Origin: Kosakonia radicincitans DSM 16656
GTDB lineage: Bacteria > Pseudomonadota > Gammaproteobacteria > Enterobacterales > Enterobacteriaceae
Assembly: GCF_000280495.2 (NCBI RefSeq)
Contig: NZ_CP018016.1
Span: 5,332,001-5,396,000 of the forward strand
Direction: 5' to 3'
DNA: 64,000 bases
Positions 18,280-29,567 of the stretch are shown piece after piece. Below the pieces are notes generated by a model. It searched no databases. It was not told the DNA's origin and was given only the letters and a program-made list of their open reading frames with translations. Each line of letters starts with the position of its first letter. Within the stretch, counting starts at the first letter, position 1. The position numbers were made by a program, and so were the translations under genes.

Positions 18280-19215
18280 ATGAATAAATATCTGAAATTA
18301 TTCAGCGGAGCTGCTATCGGCCTGATGATGAGCACCAGCGTATTTGCCGCTGCCGAATACGCCGTCGTCTTAAAAACATTATCCAACCCGTTCTGGGTGG
18401 ATATGAAAAAAGGTATCGAAGACGAAGCGAAAACACTGGGTGTCAGTGTGGATATTTTTGCCTCGCCGTCGGAAGGTGATTTTCAGTCGCAATTACAATT
18501 ATTCGAAGATCTGAGCAATAAAAATTATAAAGGCATCGCCTTTGCCCCACTCTCTTCCGTTAACCTGGTGATGCCGGTCGCCCGCGCCTGGAAAAAAGGC
18601 ATTTATCTGGTGAACCTCGATGAAAAAATCGATATGGATAACCTGAAAAAAGCCGGCGGGAATGTCGAAGGTTTTATTACCACCGATAACGTTGCAGTCG
18701 GCGCAAAAGGCGCAAGCTTTATCATTGAACAGCTTGGCGCACAAGGCGGCGAAGTGGCGATTATAGAAGGTAAAGCAGGCAACGCCTCGGGTGAAGCGCG
18801 CCGCAACGGCGCCAGCGAAGCGTTTAAGAAAGCCAGCCAAATCAAGCTGGTCGCCAGCCAGCCCGCCGACTGGGATCGCATTAAGGCGCTGGACGTCGCT
18901 ACCAACGTGCTGCAACGCAACCCGAACCTGAAAGCCTTCTACTGCGCCAATGACACCATGGCGATGGGCGTTGCCCAGGCGGTGGCGAACGCCGGTAAAA
19001 CCGGCAAAGTGCTGGTCGTCGGCACCGACGGCATTCCGGAAGCGCGCAAAATGGTGGAAGCCGGGCAGATGACCGCCACCGTCGCGCAAAACCCGGCGAA
19101 TATTGGCGCTTCGGGTCTGAAAATGATGGTTGATGCGGCAAAAACCGGCAAAGTTATTCCGCTGGATAAAGCCCCGGAATTCAAGCTGGTCGATTCAATT
19201 CTGGTCACTAAGTAA
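18280..19215 (+). CDS. alsB: D-allose periplasmic binding protein AlsB
   Basis: Periplasmic substrate-binding protein of the D-allose CUT2 ABC transporter. It has a signal peptide of about 23 residues (cleavage after VFA) and the ribose-binding-protein fold, with ALSNPFWVDMKKG-type start (here KTLSNPFWVDMKKG), NVAVGAKGASF and GTDGIPEARKM blocks. The 311-residue length equals E. coli AlsB. It is followed by a REP-like hairpin and then alsA. Confidence 0.95.
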   Translation: MNKYLKLFSGAAIGLMMSTSVFAAAEYAVVLKTLSNPFWVDMKKGIEDEAKTLGVSVDIFASPSEGDFQSQLQLFEDLSNKNYKGIAFAPLSSVNLVMPVARAWKKGIYLVNLDEKIDMDNLKKAGGNVEGFITTDNVAVGAKGASFIIEQLGAQGGEVAIIEGKAGNASGEARRNGASEAFKKASQIKLVASQPADWDRIKALDVATNVLQRNPNLKAFYCANDTMAMGVAQAVANAGKTGKVLVVGTDGIPEARKMVEAGQMTATVAQNPANIGASGLKMMVDAAKTGKVIPLDKAPEFKLVDSILVTK

Positions 19216-19224
19216 GCCATCAAC

Positions 19225-19252
19225 GCCGGATGACGCTTTGCGCGCATCCGGC
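19225..19252. repeat. REP-like hairpin between alsB and alsA
   Basis: GCCGGATG and CATCCGGC form an 8-bp stem with a nested CGC-TTT-GCG tip, the usual layout of an enterobacterial REP/PU unit. Its place after a binding-protein gene suggests 3' protection of alsB mRNA, as known for malE. Confidence 0.75.
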
Positions 19253-19278
19253 CTGAAGAGTGTGCAAAGAGGTTACTT

Positions 19279-20811
19279 ATGGTCACGCCATATATCTCAA
19301 TGGCGGGTATCGGCAAATCCTTTGGCCCGGTCCACGCATTAAAGTCCGTTGATTTAACTATTTATCCTTATGAAATTCATGCGTTATTAGGAGAGAATGG
19401 TGCCGGTAAATCAACGTTAATGAAAATTCTCTCGGGGATTCACGACCCGACCAAAGGCACCATCACCATTAATAACGTTAATTACGACAAACTTGATCAT
19501 AAACTGGCGGCACAACTTGGTATTGGCATTATTTATCAGGAACTCAGCGTTATTGATGAATTAACCGTGCTGGAGAATTTATATATTGGCCGCCATATCA
19601 CCAAAAAGGTATGCGGCGTCAATATTATCGACTGGCGAGAAATGCGCGTACGGGCGGCAATGATGTTATTGCGCGTCGGCTTAAAAGTCGATCTCGATAC
19701 CAAAGTGGCGAATTTATCGATTAGCCACAAGCAGATGCTGGAAATTGCCAAAACATTAATGCTGGATGCCAAAGTCATTATTATGGATGAGCCCACCTCT
19801 TCGCTGACGAATAAAGAGGTGGATTATCTTTTCCTGATCATGAATCAGCTGCGTAAAGAAGGCACCGCCATTGTTTATATCTCGCATAAGCTGGCGGAAA
19901 TTCGCCGGATCTGCGATCGCTATACGGTGATGAAAGACGGCAGCAGCGTCTGCAGCGGCATGGTCAGCGACGTCACCAATGACGACATCGTGCGGCTGAT
20001 GGTCGGACGCGAACTGCAAAACCGCTTTAACGCGATGAAAGAGAGCACCGGCAATATCGAGCGCGATACGGTATTTGAGGTGAAAAACGTCACCAGTCGC
20101 GACAAGAAAAAAGTCCGTGATATCTCTTTTAGCGTGAACCGCGGCGAGATCCTCGGTTTCGCCGGGCTGGTCGGCTCCGGCCGCACCGAACTGATGAACT
20201 GCCTGTTCGGCGTCGATAAGCGCAGCCGCGGTGAAATTCGCCTCAATGGTCACGCGATTTCCCCACGCTCACCGCTGGATGCGCTGAAAAAAGGCATGGC
20301 ATATATCACCGAAAGCCGCCGCGACAACGGCTTCTTCCCTAACTTCTCGATTGCGCAAAACATAGCGCTCAGCAAAAGCCTCAAGCACGGCGGTTACAAA
20401 GGCGCAATGGGGCTGTTTAACGAACACGAAGAGCGACGGATTGCTGAAGCGCAGCGCGAGCTGCTGGCGCTGAAGTGCCACTCGGTGGAGCAGAGCATCA
20501 CCGAGCTTTCCGGCGGTAACCAACAGAAAGTACTGATCTCCAAATGGCTGTGCTGCGAACCCGAGGTGATCATTTTCGATGAACCGACCCGCGGTATCGA
20601 CGTCGGCGCGAAGGCCGAGATCTACAAAGTGATGCGCCAGCTATCGGATGACGGAAAAGTCATCCTGATGGTGTCATCCGAGCTTCCCGAAATTATTGCC
20701 GTCTGCGACCGCATCGCCGTGTTCTGCGAAGGGCGGCTGACGCAAATCCTGACCAATCGCGACGACATGAGCGAAGAGGAGATTATGGCATGGGCATTAC
20801 CACACGAGTAA
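19279..20811 (+). CDS. alsA: D-allose ABC transporter ATP-binding protein AlsA
   Basis: Tandem-nucleotide-binding-domain ATPase (510 residues) of the CUT2 family. The first domain has Walker [10 protein letters not shown] near residue 40 and Walker B with DEPTSSL. The second has the degenerate CUT2 P-loop GLVGSGRTEL, signature [14 protein letters not shown] and DEPTRGIDVG. It starts MVTPYISMAGIGKSFG, close to E. coli AlsA. AGAGG upstream supports the ATG. The 3' end overlaps alsC by 22 bases. Confidence 0.96.
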   Translation: MVTPYISMAGIGKSFGPVHALKSVDLTIYPYEIHALLGENGAGKSTLMKILSGIHDPTKGTITINNVNYDKLDHKLAAQLGIGIIYQELSVIDELTVLENLYIGRHITKKVCGVNIIDWREMRVRAAMMLLRVGLKVDLDTKVANLSISHKQMLEIAKTLMLDAKVIIMDEPTSSLTNKEVDYLFLIMNQLRKEGTAIVYISHKLAEIRRICDRYTVMKDGSSVCSGMVSDVTNDDIVRLMVGRELQNRFNAMKESTGNIERDTVFEVKNVTSRDKKKVRDISFSVNRGEILGFAGLVGSGRTELMNCLFGVDKRSRGEIRLNGHAISPRSPLDALKKGMAYITESRRDNGFFPNFSIAQNIALSKSLKHGGYKGAMGLFNEHEERRIAEAQRELLALKCHSVEQSITELSGGNQQKVLISKWLCCEPEVIIFDEPTRGIDVGAKAEIYKVMRQLSDDGKVILMVSSELPEIIAVCDRIAVFCEGRLTQILTNRDDMSEEEIMAWALPHE

Positions 20812-21770
20812 AAAGCGAAATGAGCGAGAAAAAGCCCTTCAACTTCGCGCTGTTCTGGGATAAATACGGCACCTTTTTTATCCTCGCGATCATCGTCGCC
20901 ATCTTCGGCACGATGTCGCCGGAATACTTCCTCAACACCAACAACATCACGCAGATTTTTGTTCAGAGTTCGGTAACGGTGTTGATCGGCATGGGTGAGT
21001 TCTTTGCCATTCTGATCGCCGGGATTGATCTCTCCGTCGGTGCGATCCTTGCTCTCTCCGGCATGGTAACCGCCAAACTGATGCTGGCGGGCGTCGATCC
21101 CGTGCTGGCGGCATTGATCGGCGGCGTGTTGGTGGGCGGCGTGCTGGGGGCGATTAACGGCTGCCTGGTCAACTGGACCGGCCTGCACCCGTTCATTATT
21201 ACCCTTGGAACCAACGCGATTTTTCGCGGCATTACGCTGGTTATTTCCGACGCCAACTCGGTGTATGGCTTCTCCTTCGACTTTGTGAATTTCTTTGCCG
21301 CCAGCGTGGCAGGCATTCCGGTGCCGGTGATCTTCTCGCTGCTGGTGGCGCTGCTGCTCTGGTTCCTCACTACGCGCATGCGGCTGGGGCGCAATATTTA
21401 CGCGCTGGGCGGCAATAAAAACTCCGCCTTCTACTCCGGTATCGATGTGAAGTTTCACGTGCTGGTGGTGTTCATTATCTCCGGTGTTTGCGCCGGGCTG
21501 GCGGGCGTGGTCTCCACCGCGCGTCTCGGTGCGGCGGAGCCGCTGGCGGGAATGGGGTTTGAAACCTACGCCATCGCCAGCGCCATTATCGGCGGCACCA
21601 GCTTCTTCGGCGGTAAGGGGCGTATTTTCTCGGTCGTGATTGGCGGGTTGATTATCGGCACCATCAATAACGGCCTGAATATCCTGCAAGTTCAAACGTA
21701 TTACCAGCTGGTGGTAATGGGCGGGCTGATTATTGCCGCTGTTGCGCTTGACCGGCTTATCAGCAAGTAA
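20790..21770 (+). CDS. alsC: D-allose ABC transporter permease AlsC
   Basis: CUT2-family inner-membrane permease of 326 residues, the same length as E. coli AlsC. Multiple hydrophobic segments and the family blocks AGIDLSVGAILALSG, PFIITLGTNAI and GGTSFFGGKG are visible. The start overlaps the end of alsA. A 399-residue open frame on the opposite strand is a shadow. Confidence 0.96.
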   Translation: MGITTRVKSEMSEKKPFNFALFWDKYGTFFILAIIVAIFGTMSPEYFLNTNNITQIFVQSSVTVLIGMGEFFAILIAGIDLSVGAILALSGMVTAKLMLAGVDPVLAALIGGVLVGGVLGAINGCLVNWTGLHPFIITLGTNAIFRGITLVISDANSVYGFSFDFVNFFAASVAGIPVPVIFSLLVALLLWFLTTRMRLGRNIYALGGNKNSAFYSGIDVKFHVLVVFIISGVCAGLAGVVSTARLGAAEPLAGMGFETYAIASAIIGGTSFFGGKGRIFSVVIGGLIIGTINNGLNILQVQTYYQLVVMGGLIIAAVALDRLISK

Positions 21771-21780
21771 GGAATGAATG

Positions 21781-22476
21781 ATGAAAATCTCCCCCTCCCT
21801 GATGTGTATGGATCTGCTCAAGTTTAAAGAACAGATCGAGTTTATCGACAGCCACGCGGACTATTTCCATATCGACATTATGGACGGCCACTTTGTGCCG
21901 AACCTGACGCTGTCGCCATTCTTTGTCAGCCAGGTGAAGAAGCTGGCCAGCAAACCGCTGGATTGCCATCTGATGGTGACGCGCCCGCAGGATTATATCG
22001 GCCAACTGGCGCGCGCAGGCGCAGACTTTATCACCCTGCACCCGGAAACGATCAACGGCCAGGCGTTTCGCCTGATCGATGAGATCCGCCGCCACGGCAT
22101 GAAAGTCGGGCTGATCCTCAACCCGGAAACCTCCGTCGAAACGATGAAATACTATATTCATAAGGCGGACAAAGTGACGGTGATGACGGTCGATCCTGGC
22201 TTTGCCGGGCAGCCGTTCATTCCGGAAATGCTCGACAAAGTCGCCGAGCTGAAAGCCTGGCGCGAGCGCGAAGGGCTGAGTTATGAAATCGAAATCGACG
22301 GCTCCTGCAACCAGGCCACTTATCAGCGTTTGATGGCCGCAGGCGCGGATGTCTTTATCGTCGGCACCTCCGGGTTATTCAACCATGCGGAAAACATCGA
22401 TGACGCCTGGACGGTAATGACCGAACAGATTCTGGCGGCCAAAAACGAGGTACTGCCTCATGCACGAACCGCATAA
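21781..22476 (+). CDS. alsE: D-allulose-6-phosphate 3-epimerase AlsE
   Basis: Converts D-allulose 6-phosphate to fructose 6-phosphate, the last step of D-allose catabolism. TIM-barrel of the ribulose-phosphate 3-epimerase family with the metal/catalytic blocks [10 protein letters not shown] near residue 33, LDCHLMV near 64, [10 protein letters not shown] near 138 and EIDGSC near 174. The ATG at 21781 rather than 21778 gives 231 residues and the E. coli N-terminus [11 protein letters not shown]. It overlaps alsK by 17 bases. Confidence 0.95.
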   Translation: MKISPSLMCMDLLKFKEQIEFIDSHADYFHIDIMDGHFVPNLTLSPFFVSQVKKLASKPLDCHLMVTRPQDYIGQLARAGADFITLHPETINGQAFRLIDEIRRHGMKVGLILNPETSVETMKYYIHKADKVTVMTVDPGFAGQPFIPEMLDKVAELKAWREREGLSYEIEIDGSCNQATYQRLMAAGADVFIVGTSGLFNHAENIDDAWTVMTEQILAAKNEVLPHARTA

Positions 22477-23407
22477 TCAACTGGTAGCAGGCGTTGATAT
22501 GGGCGCGACCCATATTCGCTTCTGCCTGCAAACCGCCGCAGGCGAGGTGCTGCATTGTGAAAAGCAGCGCACCGCGGAGGTCATTGCGCACGGCGTGGTA
22601 AACGGCATTACTGCGCTTATCCAGGCGCAGCTTGACGCACGTAATGCCCGCTGTTACGGGCTGGTAATGGGCTTTCCTGCGCTGGTCGGCAAAGATAAAC
22701 GCACCATTATCTCCACGCCCAACTTACCGCTGGCACCTGGTGAACTGAGCGGGCTGGCCAGGCAACTGGAAAATGCGCTGGGCTGCCCGGTGGAGTTTTC
22801 CCGTGATGTGAATCTGCAACTCTCTTTTGACGTGCAGGAGCATAACCTCACGCAGCAGCAGGTGTTGGCGGCCTATCTCGGCACCGGCATGGGTTTCGCC
22901 ATCTGGCTGAACGGTGCACCGTGGACAGGCGCGCACGGCGTGGCGGGCGAACTGGGGCATATTCCGCAGGGAGACAGGCAACTGCGCTGCGGCTGCGGCA
23001 ATGCGGGTTGTCTGGAAACGGTGTGTTCTGGCCTTGCGCTGCGCCGCTGGTATGAACAGCAGCCGCGGGATTACGAGCTTGGCGATCTGTTTATCCATGC
23101 AGCACAGGAGCCTTTTGTCGTCGATCTGCTGGATCACGCCGCGCGCGCCATCGCCACCAGCATTAACCTGTTCGATCCCGATGCAGTGATCCTCGGCGGC
23201 GGCGTCATGGATATGTCCGCATTTCCGCGTGAAGCGTTGATCGCGGCGATCCGCACCTGGCTGCGCAAACCGTTGCCGTGGGAAGCGGTGCGTTTTCTGG
23301 CGGCCTCATCATCAGCGTTTAACGGCGCGCAGGGCGCGGCGACACTGGCCCGCAACCGTTTTACGCCGCAATCCGTCGCAGCGCCTGCGCAAGCTCTGCA
23401 CGGGTAA
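22460..23407 (+). CDS. alsK: D-allose kinase AlsK (ROK family)
   Basis: Phosphorylates D-allose to allose 6-phosphate, which RpiB then isomerises. The 315-residue ROK-family kinase has an N-terminal phosphate-binding DMGATHIR (near residue 14), the GTGMGFAIW block, catalytic GVAGELGHI and the ROK zinc cluster [11 protein letters not shown]. coli AlsK has 309 residues. The last 47 bases overlap the 3' end of the convergent sensor kinase gene; both reading frames look intact. Confidence 0.94.
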   Translation: MHEPHNQLVAGVDMGATHIRFCLQTAAGEVLHCEKQRTAEVIAHGVVNGITALIQAQLDARNARCYGLVMGFPALVGKDKRTIISTPNLPLAPGELSGLARQLENALGCPVEFSRDVNLQLSFDVQEHNLTQQQVLAAYLGTGMGFAIWLNGAPWTGAHGVAGELGHIPQGDRQLRCGCGNAGCLETVCSGLALRRWYEQQPRDYELGDLFIHAAQEPFVVDLLDHAARAIATSINLFDPDAVILGGGVMDMSAFPREALIAAIRTWLRKPLPWEAVRFLAASSSAFNGAQGAATLARNRFTPQSVAAPAQALHG

Positions 23408-25925
23408 AGGGTTTACGCAGCAGTTCCACGTCCGGCAGCGCAGGGTTGTGCGCCGGGCGCAGATCCTGGCCGCTGATGAGCAGCATCGGCAGATGCGGAT
23501 TCTGCTGGCGCGCCAGGTGAATCACTTCCGCGCCGCTGAGCGCGCCCGGTAGCATTAAATCACTGACCAATGCGCCAATCTCCGTCGAAGCGGCCAGTAG
23601 CTGCAACGCCTGCTCACCGGTTTCCGCTTCCAGCGTCAGATAGCCCAGCTCGTGCAACTGTTCGCACAATGTCTGGCGCACATCGGCCTCATCTTCCAGC
23701 ACCAGAATCAGCGTGTCGCTGCTATCGCGCGCCTGCGCGGCATCCGGTTCGCGGCTTTCCACCGCCTGCACCGTTGCGCGCGGTAGTTGCAGACGCACGG
23801 TGGTGCCCTGCCCCGGCGCGCTCTCAATCTCTACCCGCCCGCCGGACTGGCGAACAAAGCCATATACCATCGACAGGCCCAGCCCGCTGCCGCTGCCGGT
23901 CTGTTTGGTGGTGAAGAAGGGTTCGAACACCTGTGCTTTGACCTCCTGAGACATACCGCAGCCGCGATCGATCACCTCCAGTGCCACCATATCCTGGCGG
24001 CGTCCGTCACTGCGGGTGACGCGCTGGTTCCAGGTGCGGATTTTAATGGTGCCGCTCTCGCCCTCCATCGCATCGCGGGCATTCATCACCAGATTGATGA
24101 TGGCATTTTCCAGTTGTCCAACATCGATCCACGCGGGCCATGCCGGGCTTTGCGCTTCGATCTCCAGCGCCAGTGTGCCGGGTAACGAATGGCGCATAAG
24201 CTCGCCGAGATTCTCCAGCAGCGGTTGCATCTCCACGGCATGAGGATGCAACGACTGCTTGCGGGAAAAGGCCAGCAGCCGCTGGGTCAGTAACGCGCCG
24301 CGCTCAGCGGCTTTCAGCGCCCGCGAGATACGCGGCGCATCCGGCGAGCCGGGCGTCACCAGTTCAAGGCTGCCAATAATCACCGCCAGCAGGTTATTGA
24401 AATCGTGCGCCAGCCCGCCGGTCAATTGGCCGACTGCTTTCATCTTCTGACTGTGCAGCAACGCCTCTTCCAGCCCTTTACGCTCCGTGCGATCCAGCAC
24501 CACGTTAACCATGCCGCGCCCCGGTACCGGGCTAAAACGCAGCTCAATGGTACGATTGTCCGCCAGCCGTAATTCCTGCGGTTTGGGCAGCGGGCGAGCC
24601 AGATTCTCCTGTACGTGACCGGGGAGATCGCTCACCTGTTGTAACAGGCTCTGATAGTGCTGGCCGCGCTGCAATGCCTCTGCCGTCAGCCCCAGCAGCA
24701 ACGGATATTGCGGATTCCACACCACCAGGCAACCCCGGTTATCGAACAGCGCAAAACCATCGCGCATCGCGTGGAAAGTGGTTTCCAGCTGTGTGCTTTT
24801 CTCTTTCAACAACTTAGAGGTGTGTTCCAGCGAAGCAGTATTACGGGCAAACACGTTAAACGCACGCGCCAGTTCGCCCAGCTCATCGCGCCGTTGCAGC
24901 GCCGGAACCGACACGTCCTGCTCGCCACGCGCCAGCCGCGACATGGCGCGCGAAATGGCCGTCAGATTCGAGCCCAGATTGCGGTAGATATACCATCCGG
25001 CAAAGCCGGTGATCACCAGCGCCAGCAGGGCGAAAACGCTGATAAACAGAATGATCGAGCGCATCTCCTGGTGGCTTTGCGCCGTGCGCAGTTCCGACGC
25101 CTGCGCGACCTGCGCAACGTACTGGTTGATGTCGCTGTTGAGCAGCGCCACCAGCGCTTTGATATGAAACATCGACCAGCTAATCGCCAGATCGCTCTCT
25201 TCCAGCCGGAGCGACAGCGGCCCCAGCTTGCGCAGCTCGGCGCTGAAATCCGGCAGGATAAAATCCACCGTCGGGCTGGCGGCGCGCAGCGGCAATTGCC
25301 CCATGATGTAGGAGATCTGTTTGATTGTCGGCCGGGGAGACGGCGTCTGAATGGCGGCGATGATCAGCCGGTCCATCTCGGCGAGCAGGCGGTTATCCGG
25401 GATGTTGCTCGCTTCCCGGGCGGTGATCACCTGTAAATGGCGCAAATAACTTTGGTTCTGGTACAGCGAACTGAGCAGCGCATTACGCTCCAGATGCCGC
25501 TGTTGTCCGCGTTGCAGCATCACGGTGACGCTTTGCTGCAATTCGTGGCTGCGGCGGGTGATCTGCGCCACCAGTTGCGGTTCCTGCTGCGCCAGCGGCG
25601 CGTGGGCAAGCTGGCTGAGCGAGTGTTGCAGCGCGCTCTGCGTCGCTTTCAGGCGTTCGGCTTCGCCCTGATACTCCAGCGCTCCGACCACCTGCGACAA
25701 CCGCACAGCCGCCGTGGCGACGCTGGCGGTATCGCGCGCCAGATTCATGCTGCCGGTCATGTCGTCCAGCGTCTGCTGCTGCGCCAGTTCCTGAATCTGG
25801 CTGGCGTGGCGAAATCCCAGCACTGCCACGCCGCAGACCATTAAAGTTACCGCCACCACCAGTAAATTGAAGAACAGCAGACGCCCGCGAGCGCTGGTGA
25901 AAAACGGGTTCGCGCGATACGACAT
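23361..25925 (-). CDS. Hybrid sensor histidine kinase with C-terminal receiver
   Basis: An 854-residue inner-membrane sensor. In order: TM1 about 19-38, a long periplasmic domain of about 250 residues, TM2 about 289-311, HAMP about 312-365, PAS-type domain about 383-480, dimerisation/phosphoacceptor helix with His507 in AHDFNN, ATPase domain ([10 protein letters not shown] 611-620, DRGCGM 653-658, [11 protein letters not shown] 679-689) and a receiver with Asp789 and Lys838. The ATG at 25925 was chosen over 26126 because GGAGCC precedes it and the transmembrane start follows directly. It is divergent from a sugar ABC operon whose far end carries an OmpR-type regulator, so it probably senses that sugar. 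No HPt domain is encoded in the locus. Confidence 0.85.
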   Translation of the reverse strand: MSYRANPFFTSARGRLLFFNLLVVAVTLMVCGVAVLGFRHASQIQELAQQQTLDDMTGSMNLARDTASVATAAVRLSQVVGALEYQGEAERLKATQSALQHSLSQLAHAPLAQQEPQLVAQITRRSHELQQSVTVMLQRGQQRHLERNALLSSLYQNQSYLRHLQVITAREASNIPDNRLLAEMDRLIIAAIQTPSPRPTIKQISYIMGQLPLRAASPTVDFILPDFSAELRKLGPLSLRLEESDLAISWSMFHIKALVALLNSDINQYVAQVAQASELRTAQSHQEMRSIILFISVFALLALVITGFAGWYIYRNLGSNLTAISRAMSRLARGEQDVSVPALQRRDELGELARAFNVFARNTASLEHTSKLLKEKSTQLETTFHAMRDGFALFDNRGCLVVWNPQYPLLLGLTAEALQRGQHYQSLLQQVSDLPGHVQENLARPLPKPQELRLADNRTIELRFSPVPGRGMVNVVLDRTERKGLEEALLHSQKMKAVGQLTGGLAHDFNNLLAVIIGSLELVTPGSPDAPRISRALKAAERGALLTQRLLAFSRKQSLHPHAVEMQPLLENLGELMRHSLPGTLALEIEAQSPAWPAWIDVGQLENAIINLVMNARDAMEGESGTIKIRTWNQRVTRSDGRRQDMVALEVIDRGCGMSQEVKAQVFEPFFTTKQTGSGSGLGLSMVYGFVRQSGGRVEIESAPGQGTTVRLQLPRATVQAVESREPDAAQARDSSDTLILVLEDEADVRQTLCEQLHELGYLTLEAETGEQALQLLAASTEIGALVSDLMLPGALSGAEVIHLARQQNPHLPMLLISGQDLRPAHNPALPDVELLRKPFTRAELAQALRRIAA

Positions 25926-26073
25926 AGTGGCTCCGGTGCAATGTTGATCCTGCCGCAGGACGGCAGGAAACGGTTTCTCCAGGTAACTATGACAAATATG
26001 AACAGAACCTGACATTGTGCATTTACTAACGTGTGATGAAGTGCGGATATCGTTCCTCCAAGGAAGCCCGCTG

Positions 26074-27597
26074 ATGAGCAACACGCCCGTACTGGAGATG
26101 CGCAACATTGCCAAAGCTTTTGGCAAATTTTACGCCCTCAAAGGGGTCGATCTGACGGTCTGGCCCGGCGAGATCCATGCGCTGATGGGGGAAAACGGCG
26201 CGGGGAAAAGCACGCTGATGAAGATTCTCGCCGGGGCGTATAGCGCCACCAGCGGCGAGATCCTGATTGACGGCCAGCCTTACGCCATCAAAAGCCCCAA
26301 AGATGCGCTCGCTGCCGGTATCACACTGATTTACCAGGAGATGCAGTTAGCGCCGAACCTGACCGTGGCGGAAAACATCTTTCTTGGCAGTGAAATCGCC
26401 CGCGGCGGGCTGGTGCAGCGCAAAGAGATGGTGACACAGGCGCAGGCGGTGATTGATCGCCTTGGCGCGAATTTCACCGCCACCGATCGGGTGATGAAGC
26501 TGACGATCGCCGAGCAGCAGCAGGTGGAGATCGCCCGCGCTTTACACCGCAACAGCCGCATTCTGGTGATGGATGAACCCACCGCCGCCCTCTCCTCACG
26601 CGAAACGCATCGTCTGTTCGAACTGATCCTGCGCCTGCGCGATGAAGGGATGGCGATTATCTACATCAGCCATCGCATGGCGGAAGTGTATGAACTCTCC
26701 GATCGCGTCAGCGTCCTGCGCGACGGCCAGTATGTCGGCAGCCTGACGCGCGACAAACTCAATGCCTCTGAACTGGTGCGCATGATGGTCGGGCGGCCAT
26801 TGAGCGACCTGTTTAACAAAGAGCGCGATATCCCACTTGGCAACCCGCGTCTGAGCGTTCAACACCTGACAGACGGCGAGAAAATCCAGCCAGTCAGCTT
26901 GCAGGTGCGTGCCGGGGAGATCGTCGGCCTTGCCGGGCTGGTCGGTGCCGGACGATCCGAACTGGCGCAGCTGATCTTCGGCGTACGCAAAGCCACTGGC
27001 GGCATGATCGAAGTGGACGGTGAACCAGTGGTGATCCACTCGCCGCGCGCCGCCATCGATTTAGGCATCGGTTTTCTGACGGAGAACCGCAAAGAGCAAG
27101 GCCTGTTTCTGGAGCTGGCGGCGCAGGAAAACATCACCATGGCAACGCTGGAGCGCGACGCGGCGTGGGGAATGCTCGATCGCAAAAAAGCGCAGTCGAT
27201 CTCCGATGACGCCATCAAGTTATTAAATATTCGCGTACCGCACGCGCAGGTGCGGGCGGGCGGCTTATCAGGCGGCAACCAGCAAAAGCTCTTGATCTCT
27301 CGCTGGGTGGCGATCGGCCCGCGCATTCTGATCCTTGATGAGCCAACGCGCGGCGTGGATGTCGGAGCCAAAAGCGAGATCTACCGGATCATGAACCAGA
27401 TGGCGCGCCAAGGCGTGGCGATCCTGATGATCTCCAGCGAGCTGCCGGAAGTGGTCGGCATGAGCGATCGTGTTTATGTGATGCGCGAAGGCAGCATCGT
27501 CGGCGAGCTGCAACAACATGAGATTACTCAGGAAAACATTATGACGCTGGCCACCGGCGTTAACGAATCCCACCACCAGGCGGTACACCATGACTGA
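26074..27597 (+). CDS. CUT2 sugar ABC transporter, ATP-binding protein
   Basis: A 507-residue tandem ATPase of the ribose/xylose type. Walker [10 protein letters not shown] is at 39-47 and the first Walker B carries DEPTAALS. The second domain has [24 protein letters not shown] and [10 protein letters not shown]. The ATG at 26074 follows AAGGAAG at a good distance; the in-frame ATG at 26017 has no such site. It overlaps the permease gene by 8 bases and begins an operon of transporter and catabolic genes. The substrate is inferred from the neighbours to be D-lyxose or a related sugar. Confidence 0.92.
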   Translation: MSNTPVLEMRNIAKAFGKFYALKGVDLTVWPGEIHALMGENGAGKSTLMKILAGAYSATSGEILIDGQPYAIKSPKDALAAGITLIYQEMQLAPNLTVAENIFLGSEIARGGLVQRKEMVTQAQAVIDRLGANFTATDRVMKLTIAEQQQVEIARALHRNSRILVMDEPTAALSSRETHRLFELILRLRDEGMAIIYISHRMAEVYELSDRVSVLRDGQYVGSLTRDKLNASELVRMMVGRPLSDLFNKERDIPLGNPRLSVQHLTDGEKIQPVSLQVRAGEIVGLAGLVGAGRSELAQLIFGVRKATGGMIEVDGEPVVIHSPRAAIDLGIGFLTENRKEQGLFLELAAQENITMATLERDAAWGMLDRKKAQSISDDAIKLLNIRVPHAQVRAGGLSGGNQQKLLISRWVAIGPRILILDEPTRGVDVGAKSEIYRIMNQMARQGVAILMISSELPEVVGMSDRVYVMREGSIVGELQQHEITQENIMTLATGVNESHHQAVHHD

Positions 27598-28579
27598 TGC
27601 TAAAGAGAACGCAGCGAAAAGCCCTTCCGCCAAAAAGATGTTGATGGGCGATCTGATGCAAACTGTCGGCATTTTGCCGATTCTCATCCTGATCGTCGCG
27701 GTTTTTGGTTTTATCGCGCCAAACTTTTTTACCGAAAGCAACCTGCTGAATATTACCCGCCAGGCGTCGATCAACATTGTGCTGGCGGCGGGCATGACTT
27801 TCATCATTCTGACCGGCGGTATCGATCTCTCTGTGGGTTCGATTCTCGGCACCACGGCGGTCGCGGCGATGGTGGTTTCGCTGATGCCCGAACTGGCCCT
27901 GCTCTCCGTCCCGGCGGCGCTGATGCTCGGCCTGGTGCTCGGCCTGTTTAATGGCGCGCTGGTGGCATTTGCTGGTTTGCCGCCATTCATTGTCACCCTC
28001 GGTACGTATACCGCGCTGCGCGGGGTGGCCTATCTGCTGGCAGACGGCACCACGGTGATTAACTCCGATATCAGTTTTGAGTGGGTCGGCAATAACTATC
28101 TTGGCCCGGTGCCGTGGCTGGTGGTGATTGCGCTGGCGGTGATTGTACTGTGCTGGTTTATCCTGCGCCGCACGACGCTGGGCGTTCATATCTACGCGGT
28201 GGGCGGCAATATGCAGGCAGCGCGCCTGACCGGCATCAAAGTGTGGCTGGTGCTGCTGTTCGTCTACGGCATGAGCGGCTTGCTCTCCGGCCTTGGCGGC
28301 GTGATGAGCGCCTCGCGGCTGTACAGCGCCAACGGCAACCTCGGCACCGGCTATGAGCTGGACGCCATCGCCGCGGTGATCCTTGGCGGCACCAGTTTTG
28401 TCGGCGGAATCGGCACCATCACCGGCACGCTGGTTGGCGCGCTGATTATCGCCACCCTTAACAATGGCATGACGCTAATGGGCGTCTCCTACTTCTGGCA
28501 ATTGGTGATCAAAGGGGCGGTGATCATCATAGCGGTGCTGATCGACAAATACCGTACCCGGCATCATCAGGCAGCATAA
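27590..28579 (+). CDS. CUT2 sugar ABC transporter, permease
   Basis: A 329-residue inner-membrane permease of the RbsC/AlsC type. It has multiple hydrophobic segments, the family block [30 protein letters not shown] in the middle and [12 protein letters not shown] near the C-terminus. The first about 25 residues are polar and cytoplasmic. It starts inside the end of the ATPase gene, and the binding protein follows after 40 bases. Confidence 0.92.
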   Translation: MTDAKENAAKSPSAKKMLMGDLMQTVGILPILILIVAVFGFIAPNFFTESNLLNITRQASINIVLAAGMTFIILTGGIDLSVGSILGTTAVAAMVVSLMPELALLSVPAALMLGLVLGLFNGALVAFAGLPPFIVTLGTYTALRGVAYLLADGTTVINSDISFEWVGNNYLGPVPWLVVIALAVIVLCWFILRRTTLGVHIYAVGGNMQAARLTGIKVWLVLLFVYGMSGLLSGLGGVMSASRLYSANGNLGTGYELDAIAAVILGGTSFVGGIGTITGTLVGALIIATLNNGMTLMGVSYFWQLVIKGAVIIIAVLIDKYRTRHHQAA

Positions 28580-28619
28580 CAATACCCTACAAAACAGCAA
28601 CATAAGTGAGGATTACAGC

Positions 28620-29561
28620 ATGCGTCTTAAACCTCTTGTCACGGCGCTCTGCGCCGCTGCTCTGCTGACCAGCGCGCCGTTTGCGCAGGCCAAAGATCTG
28701 AAGTCCATTGGCGTTACGGTGGGCGATCTGGCGAACCCCTTCTTCGTGCAGATCACCAAAGGCGCGGAGCTGGAAGCGCGCAAACTGGCGGGCGATAACG
28801 TCAAAGTGACGCTGGTCTCCAGCGGTTACGATCTGGGCCAGCAGGTCGCGCAGATCGATAACTTTATTGCCGCCAAAGTGGACATGATCATCCTCAACGC
28901 CGCGGATTCCAAAGGCATCGGCCCGGCGGTGAAACGGGCAAAAGAGGCCGGGATTGTGGTGGTGGCGGTTGACGTGGCGGCAGAAGGTGCCGACGCCACT
29001 ATCACCTCCGATAACACCCAGGCAGGGGAAATGGCCTGTAAGTACATTACCGACCGCCTGAAAGGCAAAGGCAATGTGGTGATCATCAACGGACCGCCGG
29101 TCTCTGCGGTGCAAAACCGTGTCGAAGGCTGCCAGACCGAGTTTAAGCGCCACCCGGATATCAAAGTGCTCTCTGATAACCAGAACGCGAAAGGCAGCCG
29201 CGAAGGCGGGCTGGAAGTGATGACCTCGCTGCTTGCCGCCAACCCGAAAATCGACGGTGTCTTTGCGATTAACGATCCGACAGCGATCGGTGCCGATCTG
29301 GCCGCCAAACAGGCACAGCGTCACGAGTTCTTTATTGTAGGCGTCGATGGCAGCCCGGATGGCGAAGAGGCGCTGAAACGCAAAAACTCGCTGTTTGTCG
29401 CCACTCCGGCGCAGGATCCGCAAGTGATGGCCGCCCGCGCGGTGGAGATCGGCTACGACATTCTGCAAGGCAAGCCCGCGCCAACCGCGCCGGTGCTGAT
29501 CCCGGTGACGATGATCGATAAACAGAACGTCGGCAGCTACAAAGGCTGGACGGTGAAATAG
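28620..29561 (+). CDS. Periplasmic sugar-binding protein of the CUT2 system
   Basis: A 313-residue substrate-binding protein of the ribose-binding (Peripla_BP_4) type. The signal peptide ends at AQA, about residue 24. Family marks: VGDLANPFFVQITKGAE near the mature N-terminus, SDNTQAGEMACKYI, and VGVDGSPDGEEAL in the second lobe. GAGGATT precedes the ATG. The gene is third in the operon and is followed by a GC-rich hairpin, which often lets the binding protein be made in excess. Confidence 0.92.
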   Translation: MRLKPLVTALCAAALLTSAPFAQAKDLKSIGVTVGDLANPFFVQITKGAELEARKLAGDNVKVTLVSSGYDLGQQVAQIDNFIAAKVDMIILNAADSKGIGPAVKRAKEAGIVVVAVDVAAEGADATITSDNTQAGEMACKYITDRLKGKGNVVIINGPPVSAVQNRVEGCQTEFKRHPDIKVLSDNQNAKGSREGGLEVMTSLLAANPKIDGVFAINDPTAIGADLAAKQAQRHEFFIVGVDGSPDGEEALKRKNSLFVATPAQDPQVMAARAVEIGYDILQGKPAPTAPVLIPVTMIDKQNVGSYKGWTVK

Positions 29562-29567
29562 GGTTTT

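Noticed and set aside
20622..21821. 399-codon open frame on the minus strand
   Set aside because: Antisense to alsA/alsC with shadow-type composition and no family resemblance.
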